The notes under the pieces were generated by a model that had not been told where the DNA came from, searched no databases, and saw only the letters and a program-made list of their open reading frames with translations. Of a stretch of DNA of 64,000 nucleotides, positions 33,490 through 52,492 are shown in pieces; position 1 is the first letter of the stretch, and every line of letters begins with the position of its first letter. Source of the DNA: Aquilaria yunnanensis (taxonomy: Eukaryota; Streptophyta; Magnoliopsida; Malvales; Thymelaeaceae); NCBI GenBank assembly GCA_039654915.1, contig CM077597.1, positions 78,866,001 through 78,930,000 of the forward strand. Reading direction: 5' to 3'. The translations under genes and the position numbers were made by a program.

Positions 33490-35209
33490 GGATCAACTAC
33501 ACTTTTTGTCCCTAAGATCCATAACAATTACACTTAGACCCCTATGTTTGCGAACTTACTCTTACCCCTACCATTTATGGTCAGATACCAAATTTAAAAT
33601 TACAATTTAAAATTCTCAATGACTTTCTTTCAATAAGCTTAAAATTTTTAGTATTTTTTAAAAATTTAATATTTAGTATAAATTATTGTTTTTCCTCTCT
33701 CGAGAATACAAGACAACCATTTTCTCTATTAATGATGCAAAAACTAGTAGTTCTTTTATTATGCACCTATGCCTAATTAGACATACTAACCCATCCCTTA
33801 ATCTTCTATATATAAGACATAAATTATTAAAAAAATTAACAAAAATACCCTTAATTAAAATATTCTTTTCTACAAAAAACCATAGCTTGCTATTGCTGTC
33901 TCCTCTAGTGCCAGCGTCGGCAATGGCGCCAGTGCCACCATCGAATTGTCATATGTCATGATCTCGCCGTATCTGTCATATGTCATGTTCAAAAAAATGA
34001 AAAGTGTCTGAATGGATATCGAAAAGTATCTAAAGAAATATTTAAAAGTGTCTAACCAATACGTATACAATTTATTCTATTAAAAAATAACTAATTAAAC
34101 AATAAAAATGTGTCTGAATAAATGTGTAAAAGTGTCTAAATAAATATTTAGAAGTGTCTGATCAATACATAGACAATTTACTCTCTTAAAAAAAAATTAA
34201 TTGAAACAATAAAAAGGTGTCTAAATGAATATGTAAAAGTCTCTAAAGAAAAGTGACAAAATGTCTAAAGTAATACGCAAATAATTTATTTTTATAATAA
34301 AAAAATGTAAACAAAATAATGAAAGAAGTGTCTAAATAGAAATTTAAAAGTGTTTAAATCAATATTTGAAACTGTCTAAAGAATCATTTAAAAAATTACA
34401 AAATACCCTCCCCTTTGTCCTTGGCCGTTCGTTTCAGATCTCACAGTGCATATCTTTCCGTCACCGGAAACAGTGGTTCCCTGCCCCTAGTCGCGCCTCA
34501 CCTTGCCCCTGGCGCGCCTCGCGTCGTCTCGTGCTTTGCCTCCCCCCCTGGCCGCGCCTCGTCTCGCATCGCCTCATCTCCCTCATCTCCCGTCGATTGC
34601 AGCCTTCGATCAAAGCGGCGAGAGATCGAAGATTGAAGGAGCTTTCGATCCGAGGGACGACAAAGATCTCGAGGTGAGAGATCGGAGATCGGAGTGGCGT
34701 AAGAGATCGAAAATCGGAGATTAAAGCGATGCAAGCGATCAGCGATCCAGGCGAGCGTGAGAGATCCGAGATCGAAGCAGATCCAGACGAGAGACCGGAG
34801 ATTGTAGATATGAAGAAGAACGCAAAGCGGCGGCGATAGGCAGCGATTGCATCGTCGAAATGAAGAGCAGCGACAATGAAGCCAAAGCGAACAACGAGCG
34901 GCAATGATGAAGTCGGATTGAGGTCGAAACAGAGGAGAATCAAATCGAAATGAAAGAAAAGTGGCGGTGATGAAGCCGGAACAAAGTTGGGATTCAGGGC
35001 GGCGGCGGCGAATAGGGGAGAATGAACGCCGTCGAACAGGGAGAGAGATTGTCTGAGAAGGGGAAGTTTAGGGGTAAAATTGTAAAATAATTACTATGTC
35101 TAATTAGCCATATGTTCATAATATCCATAATAAAAAACTAGGGGTAAAAGTAGGCTCCCAAACTTGGGGATAAAAATGTGACTAGTATTATATCTCAGTC
35201 TAAAAGTGT
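33490..35209. mobile_element. Mutator-like inverted-repeat element A (about 1.7 kb)
   Basis: Left arm 33,490-33,595 (CACTTAGACCCCTATGTTTG, TACTCTTACCCCTAC) is mirrored by right arm 35,095-35,209 (reverse complement TACTTTTACCCCTAG). The inside has repeated AAAAGTGTCTAAA phrases (33,990-34,380) and a GC-rich, purine-rich block (34,430-35,060) whose overlapping frames on both strands look compositional. Confidence 0.55.
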
Positions 35210-36253
35210 GGGTAAATTGCACGATTTGACTTAAATTTTAAATTATTGTTTCACTTTTAAACCCAATCTCTAACTTGGACGTTTTGCCTCCCCACCTTGT
35301 TAAAACATTTCATTTTAAACTTTTGTGATGAAAGTCATTAATTCAGACTGAAAACATAAAGCCAGCATAATATTATAGAAATAATGCTAATTTTAACCCC
35401 TAAAAACTTTCCCTTTTAACAAAAAATTCTTAAAACTTTGAAATCTAACAAAAAAAATCCTTAAAATATCCTTGGACCATCTGGCCTTCCCATCTCGGCG
35501 GCCTCCCTCTCCAGCTAACCTTCTCATACCTCCCTCTCTGGCCTCCTCTCCACAGTACCCAGCCGGCCGCTCACTTTGAATAGGAAGTAAGTGGGAATTG
35601 TAGGCGTCTGGCTTCGATATGGACGGCAAATCAAAATGGAAAATCGCGACGGCGAATGGAAATCGATGGGAGGCCAAGAGGGAGTGACGGAATCACGACC
35701 GTGAACGGAGATTGACAGGAGGTCGAGAGGGAGGCGAATCGATATCAGAGGACGGAGGACGGAGATTAGAGATCAGGGATCTTAGGATGGAGATCAGAGA
35801 TTGAATCACAGGCCGAGAGGCAGTGGAATGGAGGTCAGAGGACGGAGGATGAGGGAGGCCGATAGGGAGGCGAACGGAGGTCGGAGGACGGGAGAGGCTG
35901 AGAGGGAGGCTAGGGCGGGAATCGGCAGAGTGGTTGACTGGAGAGGGAGGTCGAGAGGGAGAGAAAGGCCGGTGGACGAGGTGGTGGTAAGAGGCGATGG
36001 TCGAATTATTTGACTTTAAAGTTTAAATGTTTTTTTTTTTATAAGCGGAATTTTCAGGGGTTAAAAATTAATATTATCCCTATAATTATATACCGGTGTG
36101 ACATTTTTTCATCTAAAATAACGGTTTTTGTCTAATAAGAGTTCAAAATAAAACATTTTAACAAAGTTAGGGAGACAAAAGGAGTTATTTGGAGGTTGAG
36201 GTTAAAAATGAAATAATAATTGAAGATGATGACCTAATCATGAAATTTATCCC
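35210..36253. mobile_element. Mutator-like inverted-repeat element B (1044 bp)
   Basis: Arms of more than 100 bases: GGGTAAATTGCACGATTTGA at the left is mirrored by CATGAAATTTATCCC at the right, with further matches up to AACATTTCATTTT/AAAATAAAACATTTT. Flanks TAAAAGTGT and TAGAAGGGT are a 7-of-9 match, fitting the 9-bp target duplication of Mutator-like elements. The inside is G/A-rich (GGTCGAGAGGGAGG phrases). Confidence 0.7.
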
Positions 36254-36314
36254 TAGAAGGGTAGCTGTGATAGAAGTAATACTCTGCACGTTCTCCACCC
36301 TTTCATTCTTTCTT

Positions 36315-37318
36315 GGGGTAAATTGCACTTGTGGGTTCTAACCTTTTATTATAATGTCATTTTCAACTCAAACCTCCATTTCATTCGTAGATAGTCCCCA
36401 ACCTCAAGAAAGCATTCCATTTTGACCATTTTTAGATTGAAGTCATTATGATGGATGAAGAACACCACATCAGCATAAGATTATAGGACATCCTTTTGTC
36501 CTTAGCCTTATTCTTTTATCTTAAATGAGACCTTAACTTCAATTTTCATGCAAAAATATCTTAAATTGTAGTTTTTGTTTTTTTGCTTGAAATGTTTTGA
36601 CCCAATTTGAACCCAAGATTACAGGGCTAAATTGGGAAAATTGAAAGTGTGTGTGAGGATCACGATGTCAGGGGCGGCTAGACCCTCAAATGGCCAATTT
36701 TAGCCTTACCACATAGCAGATTGCAACCCACGATCCTTCTCAATTCATGGCCCATTTGTTATGGTAGGGGTGCTGAGGTCACTGAACTTTAGGCTCTGGG
36801 AGCATAAGGTTTAGTGGCTGTTGGCTATTGAAACGATGGTCAAATTGGCTTCTTTTCAAGCCGAGTATGAAAAATGGGTATGGAGACCCAATTTCTGACT
36901 CAGACGGGTTTGTGAGTTTTTGTTTCAAATCGATGGCTGCTATCTGTGATGACAGTGCCTATTGAGTCGCTAAAACTTGGGCTCTAGTAGTCCTCTATTT
37001 TGGCGGTTGTTGGCTGCGTTGGTGGTGGTCGAAGAAGAACAAGAGTGAAACGAATGTAAAGATAGTGGTTGAATCATTAAATAGAAAGATTTCAAGGTTT
37101 CTAAGGCAAAAGGAAAAGTCTTAAGGAGTTAAAATTAGCTCCCCATGTACAATCCTATATTGACTAGGCATTTTCTGTCTAACATAATGACTTCCATCCA
37201 AATGGCCAGATAGAACGATTTCTTAACGTGGCGTGGGGGACTATCTATGAATAAAATTAAGGTTAGGGTAAAAATAGAACCACAATAAAAAATTAGGGCC
37301 CATAGGTGCAGTTTACCC
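36315..37318. mobile_element. Mutator-like inverted-repeat element C (1004 bp)
   Basis: Left arm GGGTAAATTGCACTTGTGGG...TAGATAGTCCCC is mirrored by the right arm (reverse complement GGGTAAACTGCACCTATGGG...CATAGATAGTCCCC), about 100 bases. Flanks TTCTTTCTT and TTCTTTCGT match 8 of 9. There is no transposase. Confidence 0.75.
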
Positions 37319-38110
37319 TTCTTTCGTGGCTACTTCTACTCCACGTCTCGGATCCAACTTCCTCGTCGTCACATTGACACATTATACTACGACTTTTCTT
37401 TTTCTTTTATTTACTTATTTATTCATTTCGAGTTATTTTGGTAAATAGTTACTGACAGTAGTACTATTTTCTTACTTTTTCTTTTTGGTTTAGCACATTG
37501 CATTTCCCTTTTCTTTTAAAATTAGAAAAAAAAAACCTTTTGATGAAAAAAAAAAAGAAATTCATTAGCTTTTATTAATGTTATTAGTGAATTATATAGC
37601 AAAAAGGGCTGTCCGTTCGATTGCATAACTTATAATCTTAGCCGTCCGTCTATCAGGTTTGCTGCTGCTTCTTTTGTGAAAATCCTTTCTTGGATATTTT
37701 CCTCCGTTACTACTTCGTGGCGATTTCGGTTTTCTAGATTTATAACACGAATTTACTCGGTCAAAATCCACCTTTTTCTGTTTCTTCTTCTCGTTCTTTA
37801 TTCCTTCTCCTTTTCATTAACTTACAAAAAAGCCCCCAAAATTCTGCGTGGTTTTAGTTCATCTAGGAAATCCGTAGAAAGCTCAAGTAGGAATAGGTTT
37901 GGCATTCTGAAGTCACATACATTGAGAATTGGTTTTTGAGGATTTATCAGGGAATAAAAAAGGAAATTTCTTTCTCTTGGATAATAACAGAGGATTTGAT
38001 TAGGGTTGTTAGGTCGGTTGTAAACAAGCCCCTCCATTGTTTCTTCTTATTTTGCAGCAATAACTTAACTTATAATTCGTGTGTATTCTTTTTTGTGCCT
38101 ACCCAAGTCG
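37319..38110 (+). promoter_or_regulatory. Promoter and 5' leader region of the JMJ18-like gene
   Basis: Between element C and the start codon. A pyrimidine-rich stretch at 37,380-37,520 and a possible UTR intron acceptor (TTTTGCAG, to 38,058) just before the coding exon suggest a split leader. The transcription start is not determined. Confidence 0.4.
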
Positions 38111-44261
<6,151 letters not shown>

Positions 44262-44507
44262 TAAAAGGGCAATATATAGGTAGCTTTTCTTCATTAGTTT
44301 AGCAACCATTCTTTCATAAGAGCTTGTGCAGACATATTTGCTCTGCACAGTCACTGATTTATTTGTTCACCTTAAAAAATTTTACTTGGACCAAAACTTG
44401 CCCCCTAGCTCACTCTACTTACAGGTCTCTTTCTGTGGTTACCACTGTTTCGGCTATAAGAATCTGCACTGAGTCAACCATTGATTTAATCCCTCCCCCC
44501 CCCCCCT

Positions 44508-44550
<43 letters not shown>

Positions 44551-45599
44551 GGTGTGTGGATATTAATAAGGTTGTTCTAACTTTGAATAAGTAAGATAAA
44601 AATGAGCGATAACCAAGGTGCAGAAGGGTAGAGCAACTCAAGTCGAACCGAGTAATATGCAAGCTTGGGTTAAAATGAATGTCGAGTTTGATAATTTGTT
44701 CAAATTTGTATTGAAGAGGATATTGAAAATGAGTTCTAAAGTGAACGATAGAGCTCGAGCTGATTGTTTATATTTCACCCATATAGTGCGAATATCTGTA
44801 AGTGTTCTTATTTTGTTGCTCGAGTATGACATGACAGTTCCTTAAAAAGACCACCAGAAAGATACTTTTAAGCTGTTCAATTATGCAATTGTTTTTGGAG
44901 AATCTTCGCTCCACCACAGTTTGCTGACTGCCGGCTGCCTCTGGTATGATTCCGGTGACAATTTGACCGGATGTGGGCAAATACATCTCTATTTTCATCT
45001 TGATTTTTGTTAAGGGAAGGGGAGGGCAATAGAAGGAAAATGAATGTAACTCCATTGTTTGAATGGAAGGAAATAGGGGGAGAGTCACTATCACATACTT
45101 TCCTCTACACGTTTCTAGATCTGAAGTCAATTGCTGATACAGCTGCACCTTTGTGTTGGAAGAAAGACTTCATTTTTTGTTTTTTTGGATCTTTGTGAAG
45201 CAGAAGTAATGTCGAGGAACAAGTTAGACAATGGGCGAACATGACAAGTTTGAGGCTTGGTCACTAGGTATTTATTGATGTTGAAACAAGTGTTGTCAAA
45301 GTTGGATCAAACAAGTTAGTTCGACTAGTTTGACTGTGAACTAATCTGTTAGTCTGATTATCGGCCATTTTATGTTTGGTAAAAAAGTAGGTCAAAATCG
45401 GAATAATCTGTTTAAAACAGTCAAACAAATTGACGATCTAAAATAATTTTAAGAATTGTAAAAATTGAAAAAAGGAGTAAAAATGAAAAAAAATTGTGTC
45501 TGTTCAATTCGACTTCAAGGTGCGAGAGCAACACTGATAGAAAGAGTTTGGAAATTTGGTTCTTTTTGTAGTTCATAACTCATAAAAAAAAAAAAGAAG
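44262..45599. other. JMJ18 3' UTR and spacer
   Basis: 3' UTR to about 44,480, then a microsatellite. A stretch at 45,290-45,450 (GTTAGTTCGACTAGTTTGAC) resembles a common hAT-type MITE end. No gene was seen. Confidence 0.45.
44491..44549 (+). repeat. C-run and (CT)n microsatellite
   Basis: Poly-C passing into CCCT and then CT repeats to 44,549, about 230 bases after the JMJ18-like stop codon. Confidence 0.95.
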
Positions 45600-46565
45600 A
45601 AGCAAGTAACTTCTTTGATAGCCAAAGTGCTAACGCCCTGTCCACTGACTTCGGAGAAAGAGGGAGCCAAATACATGAGGTATGCGACCTCGGAAGCCCC
45701 ATCGTACCAACTTCGGGAAATTACCATATCGCCTCTCCATCAGAGGACGAATGAACCAACTTCGGAAGAATAAGAACACCCCGAAGAAACAATATCACCT
45801 CGGGGAAAGGTCCTTGTTCGTTCCCTCTAAAATATAACGTTGGCCGAAGGGACCTCAGAGGAGCGATGGGTGCCACGAAGGAGTCTCTGACATATTCACC
45901 TGTACGCACTAGACGTCGATCTCAAAGCACTCTGACAGGCCACTGCAGTCTGCACTCTGACACGCTGCGACACACTTCTCGATAAGCCACTGCCTGAGAA
46001 AGCCTGCAGGTGGCTGGCCACTCTTTGGGTCAGAGGTACGGGCGGCATCCGTCCATACACGTGTCACAATCCAAGGGGCTCATTTTCTCCTATTTATAGT
46101 AGGGGAGCTTTTTGGGCTCAAAAAGAAGCTTCCCCCCCTTTTTTCTCCTCCAGACTTGCCGGAAAAATGCCTCCGGCGAGATTCTTGTCCTTCTGAGCAT
46201 ATCAGATAAACGCTCCCGGCAAGCCTATTTTGTGCTTACTCTTTGTCACCATTTAGAGACACTGACTTGGGCGTTGGAGGCTCCTCCCCAGAAAACCACT
46301 CCAGGGATCTCCTGACCCCTGTTTTCTGCGCGTTTCAGGTGATGACTAGCTTGGGGACATTCCCATTTCAGGCTCTTTCCAGCACCGGAAGGCTTTCTCG
46401 GCTACTACTATCCATCACTGGACGGCCCCGTGCGATACACTTCAGGAGGTCCTGGTTATTCCCGTCGTGGAGCCACGGCGGGAACCTCTATGATGGCCAC
46501 GCCACGCCATCATATCCCATGTTTGGTTATGGTATTGTTGCGTTCTATAGCCTGCAGAATCACTA
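45600..46565 (+). mobile_element. Probable solo or fragmentary Ty3/gypsy LTR
   Basis: Repeated CTTCGG(A/G) phrases (45,648-45,850), a CTCCTATTTATAGTAGGGGAG promoter-like block at 46,087-46,107 and a GC-rich downstream part without a coherent gene are typical of gypsy LTRs. Ends and target duplication were not identified. Confidence 0.4.
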
Positions 46566-47150
46566 AAATTTTGCTGGTGTATATGTAAATATTTAAAGAG
46601 GTAACATAAATGCCTAATTTTCGAGGACTATTTTGAAATTTTGAAAAAATTTAGAGACTAAATGCCTAATTTTTAAGGACTATTTTGAAATTTTCTAACA
46701 ATTTTAGCAATCAAATATGTAGTTTTGCAAAGACTACTTTGTAAAATGTTGAAACTTAGGATTAAATTCTAAATATTTAAGGAGGTAACAGAAATACTTT
46801 GCAGTTTTTGGTCTACCTAAATTGAAATTAGGAAAATGAATTCCGCAAAAATGTGAAGGATGAAAAAGTTTTTGAAGTATGAGAATGCTAAGCATTATTC
46901 TCTAAATCCAACAAAAAACAATATTATTAAAATTTTAACTTTTTAGATAATCTAGATTATTAAAGTTCTTGGATAAAACACTAATAAAAAAATTTCTAAA
47001 AATAATAATAGTAGTAAATAAATGAAAAAGAGTCCTTTCATATTTATTTTGGGACTAGGTTTGCGGTACTTGTCTCTATTGTAGCTAAACCTAGAACAAT
47101 GTTAATATACTCAAACTAGTTCTTACCCCACTAATCAACTCATATCAAAA
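46566..47150. other. AT-rich spacer with a short repeated phrase
   Basis: TAAATGCCTAATTTT(C/T) and ACTATTTTGAAATTTT occur twice (46,608-46,645 and 46,660-46,695). No gene. Confidence 0.5.
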
Positions 47151-48860
47151 TGTCTGTCTTTGGCTGCTTTATTTAAGATAATATTATTATTGTCCATGAA
47201 CTTCTTCAAGTCACTAAAAAATACCTTCAAATCCTTGGATCCTAAGATTTTCAAAGCTGCATTGAAGTCAGATATTAAAAAAGTCTATAATAACTTTGAA
47301 TGGTCTTTTGTGGAGCAACCTGTGACTACATTTGGTTTTCCTCCACATTGGATTTAGTTGGTTATAGAATATATTCCGACTGTGTCATACTCTGTACTTG
47401 TCAATAGAGCAATACGAATTGGTTTGCACCAATTTGAGGTATTCATCGGGGTGACCCCTTGTCACCTTATATTTTTATTCTTTGTATCAAGACATTTAGT
47501 TCTCATTTAATTTCTCTTCGAAATTCCAAAGTCTTTTTAGGGCCTCTAAGCTAGTAGAAATGGTCGTAACATTTATCACACACTTATTGTTGATGATTGT
47601 CTCATTTTTATTATCCTTTCCTTGGCCTCAGTCTAGTCCCTCAAGGTATCCCTAAATCTTTTTGCTTGCTAACAGATCAATTTTGTTATAAGTTGGAATA
47701 TGTCTTCTCTAAAAATGTTCCTTGTTCATTCACATGTTTCATCTTGTGTTGCCTTTTCAAATTAATGGTAGTTTGACTTGCTATCTTAGAGTTCATTTTG
47801 ATAAGGATTTATCGAAAAGTGGCTTTTTTTCCTTTTTTAAAGACAATGTCATAGCTCATCTAGACTCGTGGAAATGGATGCTTCTCAATTACGTGGGCCA
47901 ATTAATCCGTATTAATTTGTTTTTGTCTTCACTTTTGATACATTCTCTGTTCAAACTCTATGTTATTATTTGCGATTCTTTACCAAAATTTTTCATTAAA
48001 TTTTGGTGGTCAGGAGTTACAAATAATAAAGAGTTGCATTTTAACAATCTACTCCTTATCATTCTCCCAAAAGGAATGGGGGGCCAGGAATTCATGACCT
48101 TAAATTTTTCAACCAAGCCCTCTTAGCTAATACCTATAGAAGAACCATTCAAAACGACCATTCATCATTGGTCTTCCAGGCCAAGCTAAATAGGGTAGGA
48201 ATAACTCTCTACTTCATGTGTCATCATCATGTAATTCTTCCACCATCTAGTGAGTTTTACTTTATGGTATAGGATCCCAATGCAGCATAATCTTCTCTTC
48301 AAATTGATAAGTGGGAAGTATATAAACATCTGTAGTGATTTTTGGCTTCTTTAGTTTCATCTACCTACTATTTCCCTTAATTGTGACCCACTCACAAACT
48401 CTACTCCTTTAATTGCACGTGATCTTGCCTTGAAGGATGGTTTGATAATAAAGACATTTTATTGTCATTTTCTCGACCCTTGCTCCAAACTTGAATGTGC
48501 ATGAATTTCTTAGTTGAAATGCATCCTTGTATATCAAGTATTCTTGTAAGAAAGGTATTCGTGCAAAGCTTGCTAGTGCTCCCAATTGGTGGGACCTTTC
48601 CTCTCTTGCTTTGTGGCCCCCCACATTAACCAGTTATGGGCAGCAATGTTCCTTCTAAATTTAGAATATTTATTTGGAAATGCTTTGAGAGCACCTTACC
48701 TATAAAAGGTCAATCTTGTTAGGTGTCACATCAGGTTCAGCCTCTTGCCATTAGTGTGGAGATGCAAATACAGGTGATACTATTTCTCTTATGTTCCTTC
48801 AGTGTGCCTCTTTGTTCATTCTTTCATGTAATTCATCCTTTGTGCCTCCAAATGGTCTTG
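47150..48860 (+). pseudogene. Second LINE (L1-type) relic, ORF2 RT to zinc knuckle
   Basis: Pieces in changing frames follow plant L1 ORF2. DNIIIVHELLQ and ALKSDIKKVYNNFEWSFVEQ (47,170-47,310) then FGFPPHWI and a TVSYSVLVN block are RT core. HLDSWKWMLLNYVGQLIRIN, LPKFFIKFWWSG and ILPKGMGGQEFMTLNF (47,860-48,120) are the region after RT. GDTISLMFLQCASLF (48,770-48,815) is zf-RVT-like. Many stops and frameshifts. Confidence 0.75.
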
Positions 48861-48936
48861 ATACATATTTTGCAACTTGGTTTATATTGCTTTTAAGCAT
48901 TATAACACTATGTTCAATAACGCTCATACCCCAATT

Positions 48937-51900
48937 GACACGACCCCTCGTGGGCCTGCCCAGGAAACTTGTGGGAACTCATATGGATTGGCGATGCATC
49001 GCCAAACCTGCGAAATGCCCAGAAAATTTCCCATTTTGTTGCTATGAACTTTGGGTATTTCCCAAACGTATCAAACATGTATGGATAGCCTTCAAACTTC
49101 ACATACATGAAGTACACGTTGCAGAGACCATAACTAACCATCATGAGCCTTCCTATGATGCATTATAACATTATTCCAGTCAAGCCAAACACACTAGTCC
49201 ACCATGATCAAACCAAACCACTAACTAATGCTATTGCCAAAACTACTTGATTTTATCAAGCAAACTCTATCCAATAGAATTAATCAAGCTTGAAAACATA
49301 ACTCCCCTACTTTAGTTTCAATCCATAAGCAAGAATCAATCAACTCTTCCACCAAAAACCGAGTTCCTTAAAGTCTACCTAAGTTCAAAGCAAACAAAGG
49401 CATAAAGCACCAAATTACTAACTTCTAACCAAAACCCAAGCATCTAATCACTTCCTAAATAAGAAACAACCAAGAAATCACAAGTTACCTTGCATCAAAA
49501 ACAGGGGAGAGTAGAAAACTCGGTTCCAAGCTGCAAAAACTTGAAATCATGCTTGAAACAAGCCTTCCATAGATTGTATATCCTTAGTGGCTTTAATTTT
49601 CATGAAAATCTCTTGGTTTTAAACTTGGAATCATAGAAATTTGGTAAATGGAAGGGTGAACTCGGGTTTAGGAAGCAAATGGCAGCCTCCCCCTCCTTTA
49701 CCAACTCATAAACTCTTTTAAAACCCCAAGCCACCAAACTATTTAAAAAGTTACAAATAAGTCCCCTCCTTTTGGTAACTTTAATCAAACTTGGTTAAAT
49801 CTTGTTTATTTGAACTAAACTTGAGTTAAAAGTAGAAGTTACGTTTTAAAAAGTCATTTTCAACTATCGAGACTCAACCCGACTCTTCAGGATGCAAAAT
49901 TACCAGTTTGCCCCCGAATCTCATTTAGTGCCTTAAATTTCTCGGAACTTAGTAAACTTTGCCTAACATACCTATTCTTGCTATGTGAACTTGAAATAAG
50001 GTTTCAAATTAGCTTTCCACTAGGATAGCCATAACATTCTCCACACCTTGGAGAATTTAGTCTTCCAAATCAATCTCCTCATCTTAAGTCACTATGGCTA
50101 CCTTTCACATCGAGCTAGTGGCTGCCAACTTTGACCACTTGACTGGCCAAGCAACCTCAAATTATTGCTTTCGTGCACTAGGTCGACTCCTTGTGGCAAC
50201 AACTGTTGGGGATAAAGTTCCTAGGCTAGTGTTAACTTAACCAAGCCCAAAAATGTAACTAGTCCGATGAGTACTCGGACTGTTGGCAACACTTCTTAGG
50301 TGTAAGCTAAGAGTGATACACTGTTTACACTTCTAGGCCTTGCCCTTCACCTCATAATCCACTCTTATTCCTTGGTCTCATATTGACTTTTTGCACTATA
50401 TGCGTGTTACCCTTACTCCTACTAGGTCAGATGATCTAACCTCCACCTCACAGTTTCATGTCTTCAACTCATCCTCAAGTCTCTTCGGTGTAGCCTAACC
50501 CATTCAAGTTGGCAGGTTCAAATTATGGGACCTCTAGAGTAATCCACTTAGCTCGATGGTACTCCCCACCTTGGGAGAATCCATATCCTTCTATATAGCC
50601 TATCTCATGAATGAGGTCCAAAACAACTTCCTAGGATGGTGGTCACATCCTGACTACTTGCACCAAGGTGTTGCCTTACCTTGTAGCAAGATAAACCAAT
50701 TGCCCCAACATTGCCACACTACTTTGCTAGGATCCATTCCTGGACCTTAGCATTTGAAAGCAAACCTAACCCAGTTTCACCATAACAACCTGTAGCCAAA
50801 GCTAGACAAAAACTTACAGATGTTGGTTAGTACTAACTACCTAAACACAAGGACAAACCACTAGATCTCAGTAACTAGCCTCCAATGACCATGACCGAAG
50901 CTCTGATACCAAAAACACACGTTGCCAATACCTTAGAAATTGGTAGAACGTCGACAACTGTGGCGACGCGTTGCCGAGACAGCATAGACACATGGTTTTA
51001 TTTTCTTCATAACTTTTCGCTCAAGTGTCCAATTAAGGTGATTTCAGATTCCACGCAAAGCTAAGAGGAAGTACTATCACTTCCATGCCTTCAAAACACT
51101 TGAAATGGTTCAGTTTTAAAGTTATTTTAACTCAAAGTGAAGGAAAGTTTTAAAGGAAAATATGGTCACAATGAGTACCATTAGTTGGGTGCAAGGTTTA
51201 GTACCATCGAAAGACTAAGGATTTGAGGCTTCAATGTGGAAACCTTATTGCACCTAGTTGGGGTTCCAAAGAACTTAGTGAATGACTCCAACCATGATCA
51301 TTGCCACTTCACTAGTGTGAACCAAGTAATGATGGATAGGGGAACACCATGGATGAAGGCTTAGTGCACTTGTTGCTTAGCCAAGCCATGCCTTGAGGTA
51401 CAAGTGGAGGCCTAGTATATCCTTGGTAGGTTAAATGGGTAGAGGCAGAGTACATAAGTGACCTAGCCAAGTCTAAGGACTTGAGGCACTATGTGGAGGC
51501 CTAATACACCTAATGGATTTTTTACAGCGCAAGTAAGGTGCATCCACAATGTTCACTTGCACAACAACAAAGGGAAGGCTACGTTATTGCGTTAGGCAGT
51601 AAGCTAAGGCTTACTAGGAGTGAGTTAATGGTCAGAACTAGCTAGGCACGGAATAACGCCCCTTAAGGAGGACTAGGATGAGGAGAGGTCTCAAGGGACC
51701 TAGTTATATGTATATATATCAGACCCTCAGGCTGTATGAGCTCACAGCAAATTACATTTGTTCTCATATGTTGAGTCATCAGGATTTTTCTTGTAAGTTG
51801 AAGAACCTTTACTGAGAATCTTTGATTCTCACTTCTTTACTTTTTGTTGTGCAATTTTGAACATCGTTAAGCCAGCAATTGTTGAGGGTTATTGAGCTAG

Positions 51901-52492
51901 GCTTATGAGCAGGTATTTAGTTTATTTGAATCTTTATGGTTCTAGTTTATGGGTTGCTTGTTGGTTAAGTTATTGTACTAACTATAGTCATCTTTTTGGC
52001 CTATAGAGGCTAGTAAAGCACAAGGTAGGGCTTATGAAGCTTGCCACTGGGAGTTTGCTCTAAGGTGGAAGCTTGGTCTTGGATCTCAGTACAGTCATTC
52101 AGTGTATAGTTCTAATACACTAGTTTACCTCCAATGGTCATGTTGAGTAATTTACTCTAGAGTCGCTCTTGGGTGCGAGCATAGTCTACTATTGTTTGGA
52201 TATTTGCACACAATTGATTATGTATAGTTAATTTCACTTAAATGTTTTGAATGCTTTGAAAGTTTGGATAATTGTTTTTATCGAAATATGCCTGGGCAAT
52301 GTTTCAAGCACCATTTCTTTATTATATTAATTAGGTCAAATCATAAACTCATGCATAATTGCATAGTAGGATTAAATAACTAGAAACATAAAGGTTTTAA
52401 CTAGTGCGCATGTAATCAATTAGCCAATTACGACTAACGTGAGACAAGTTCCCACAGGTTTCCTGAGCAGGCCCACGAGAGGTCGTTTCACC
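48937..52492. mobile_element. 3.5-kb segment bounded by inverted repeats of about 50 bp
   Basis: TGACACGACCCCTCGTGGGC...AGGAAACTTGTGGGAACT at the left is mirrored at 52,443-52,492 (reverse complement GAAACGACCTCTCGTGGGCC...AGGAAACCTGTGGGAACTTG). No transposase or other coding frame inside. A TATATATATCAGACCC promoter-like stretch lies at about 51,710. It could be a large non-autonomous DNA transposon or two LTR ends in opposite orientation. Confidence 0.45.

Noticed and set aside
34366..34943. Overlapping open frames on both strands in a GC-rich block
   Set aside because: They lie inside an inverted-repeat transposon, with repetitive GATCGAAGAT-type sequence and no domain; judged compositional.
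35393..36013. Open frames rich in Arg, Glu and Gly
   Set aside because: Inside element B, built from GAGGTCGAGAGGGAGG-like repeats; no recognisable protein.
48409..48624. Minus-strand open frame of 71 codons
   Set aside because: It is antisense to a LINE relic and has no motif.
50900..50911. Initiator-Met tRNA primer site on the minus strand as proof of an LTR retrotransposon
   Set aside because: Only 12 bases match, no LTR pair or pol fragment accompanies it, and the promoter-like stretch nearby points the other way.
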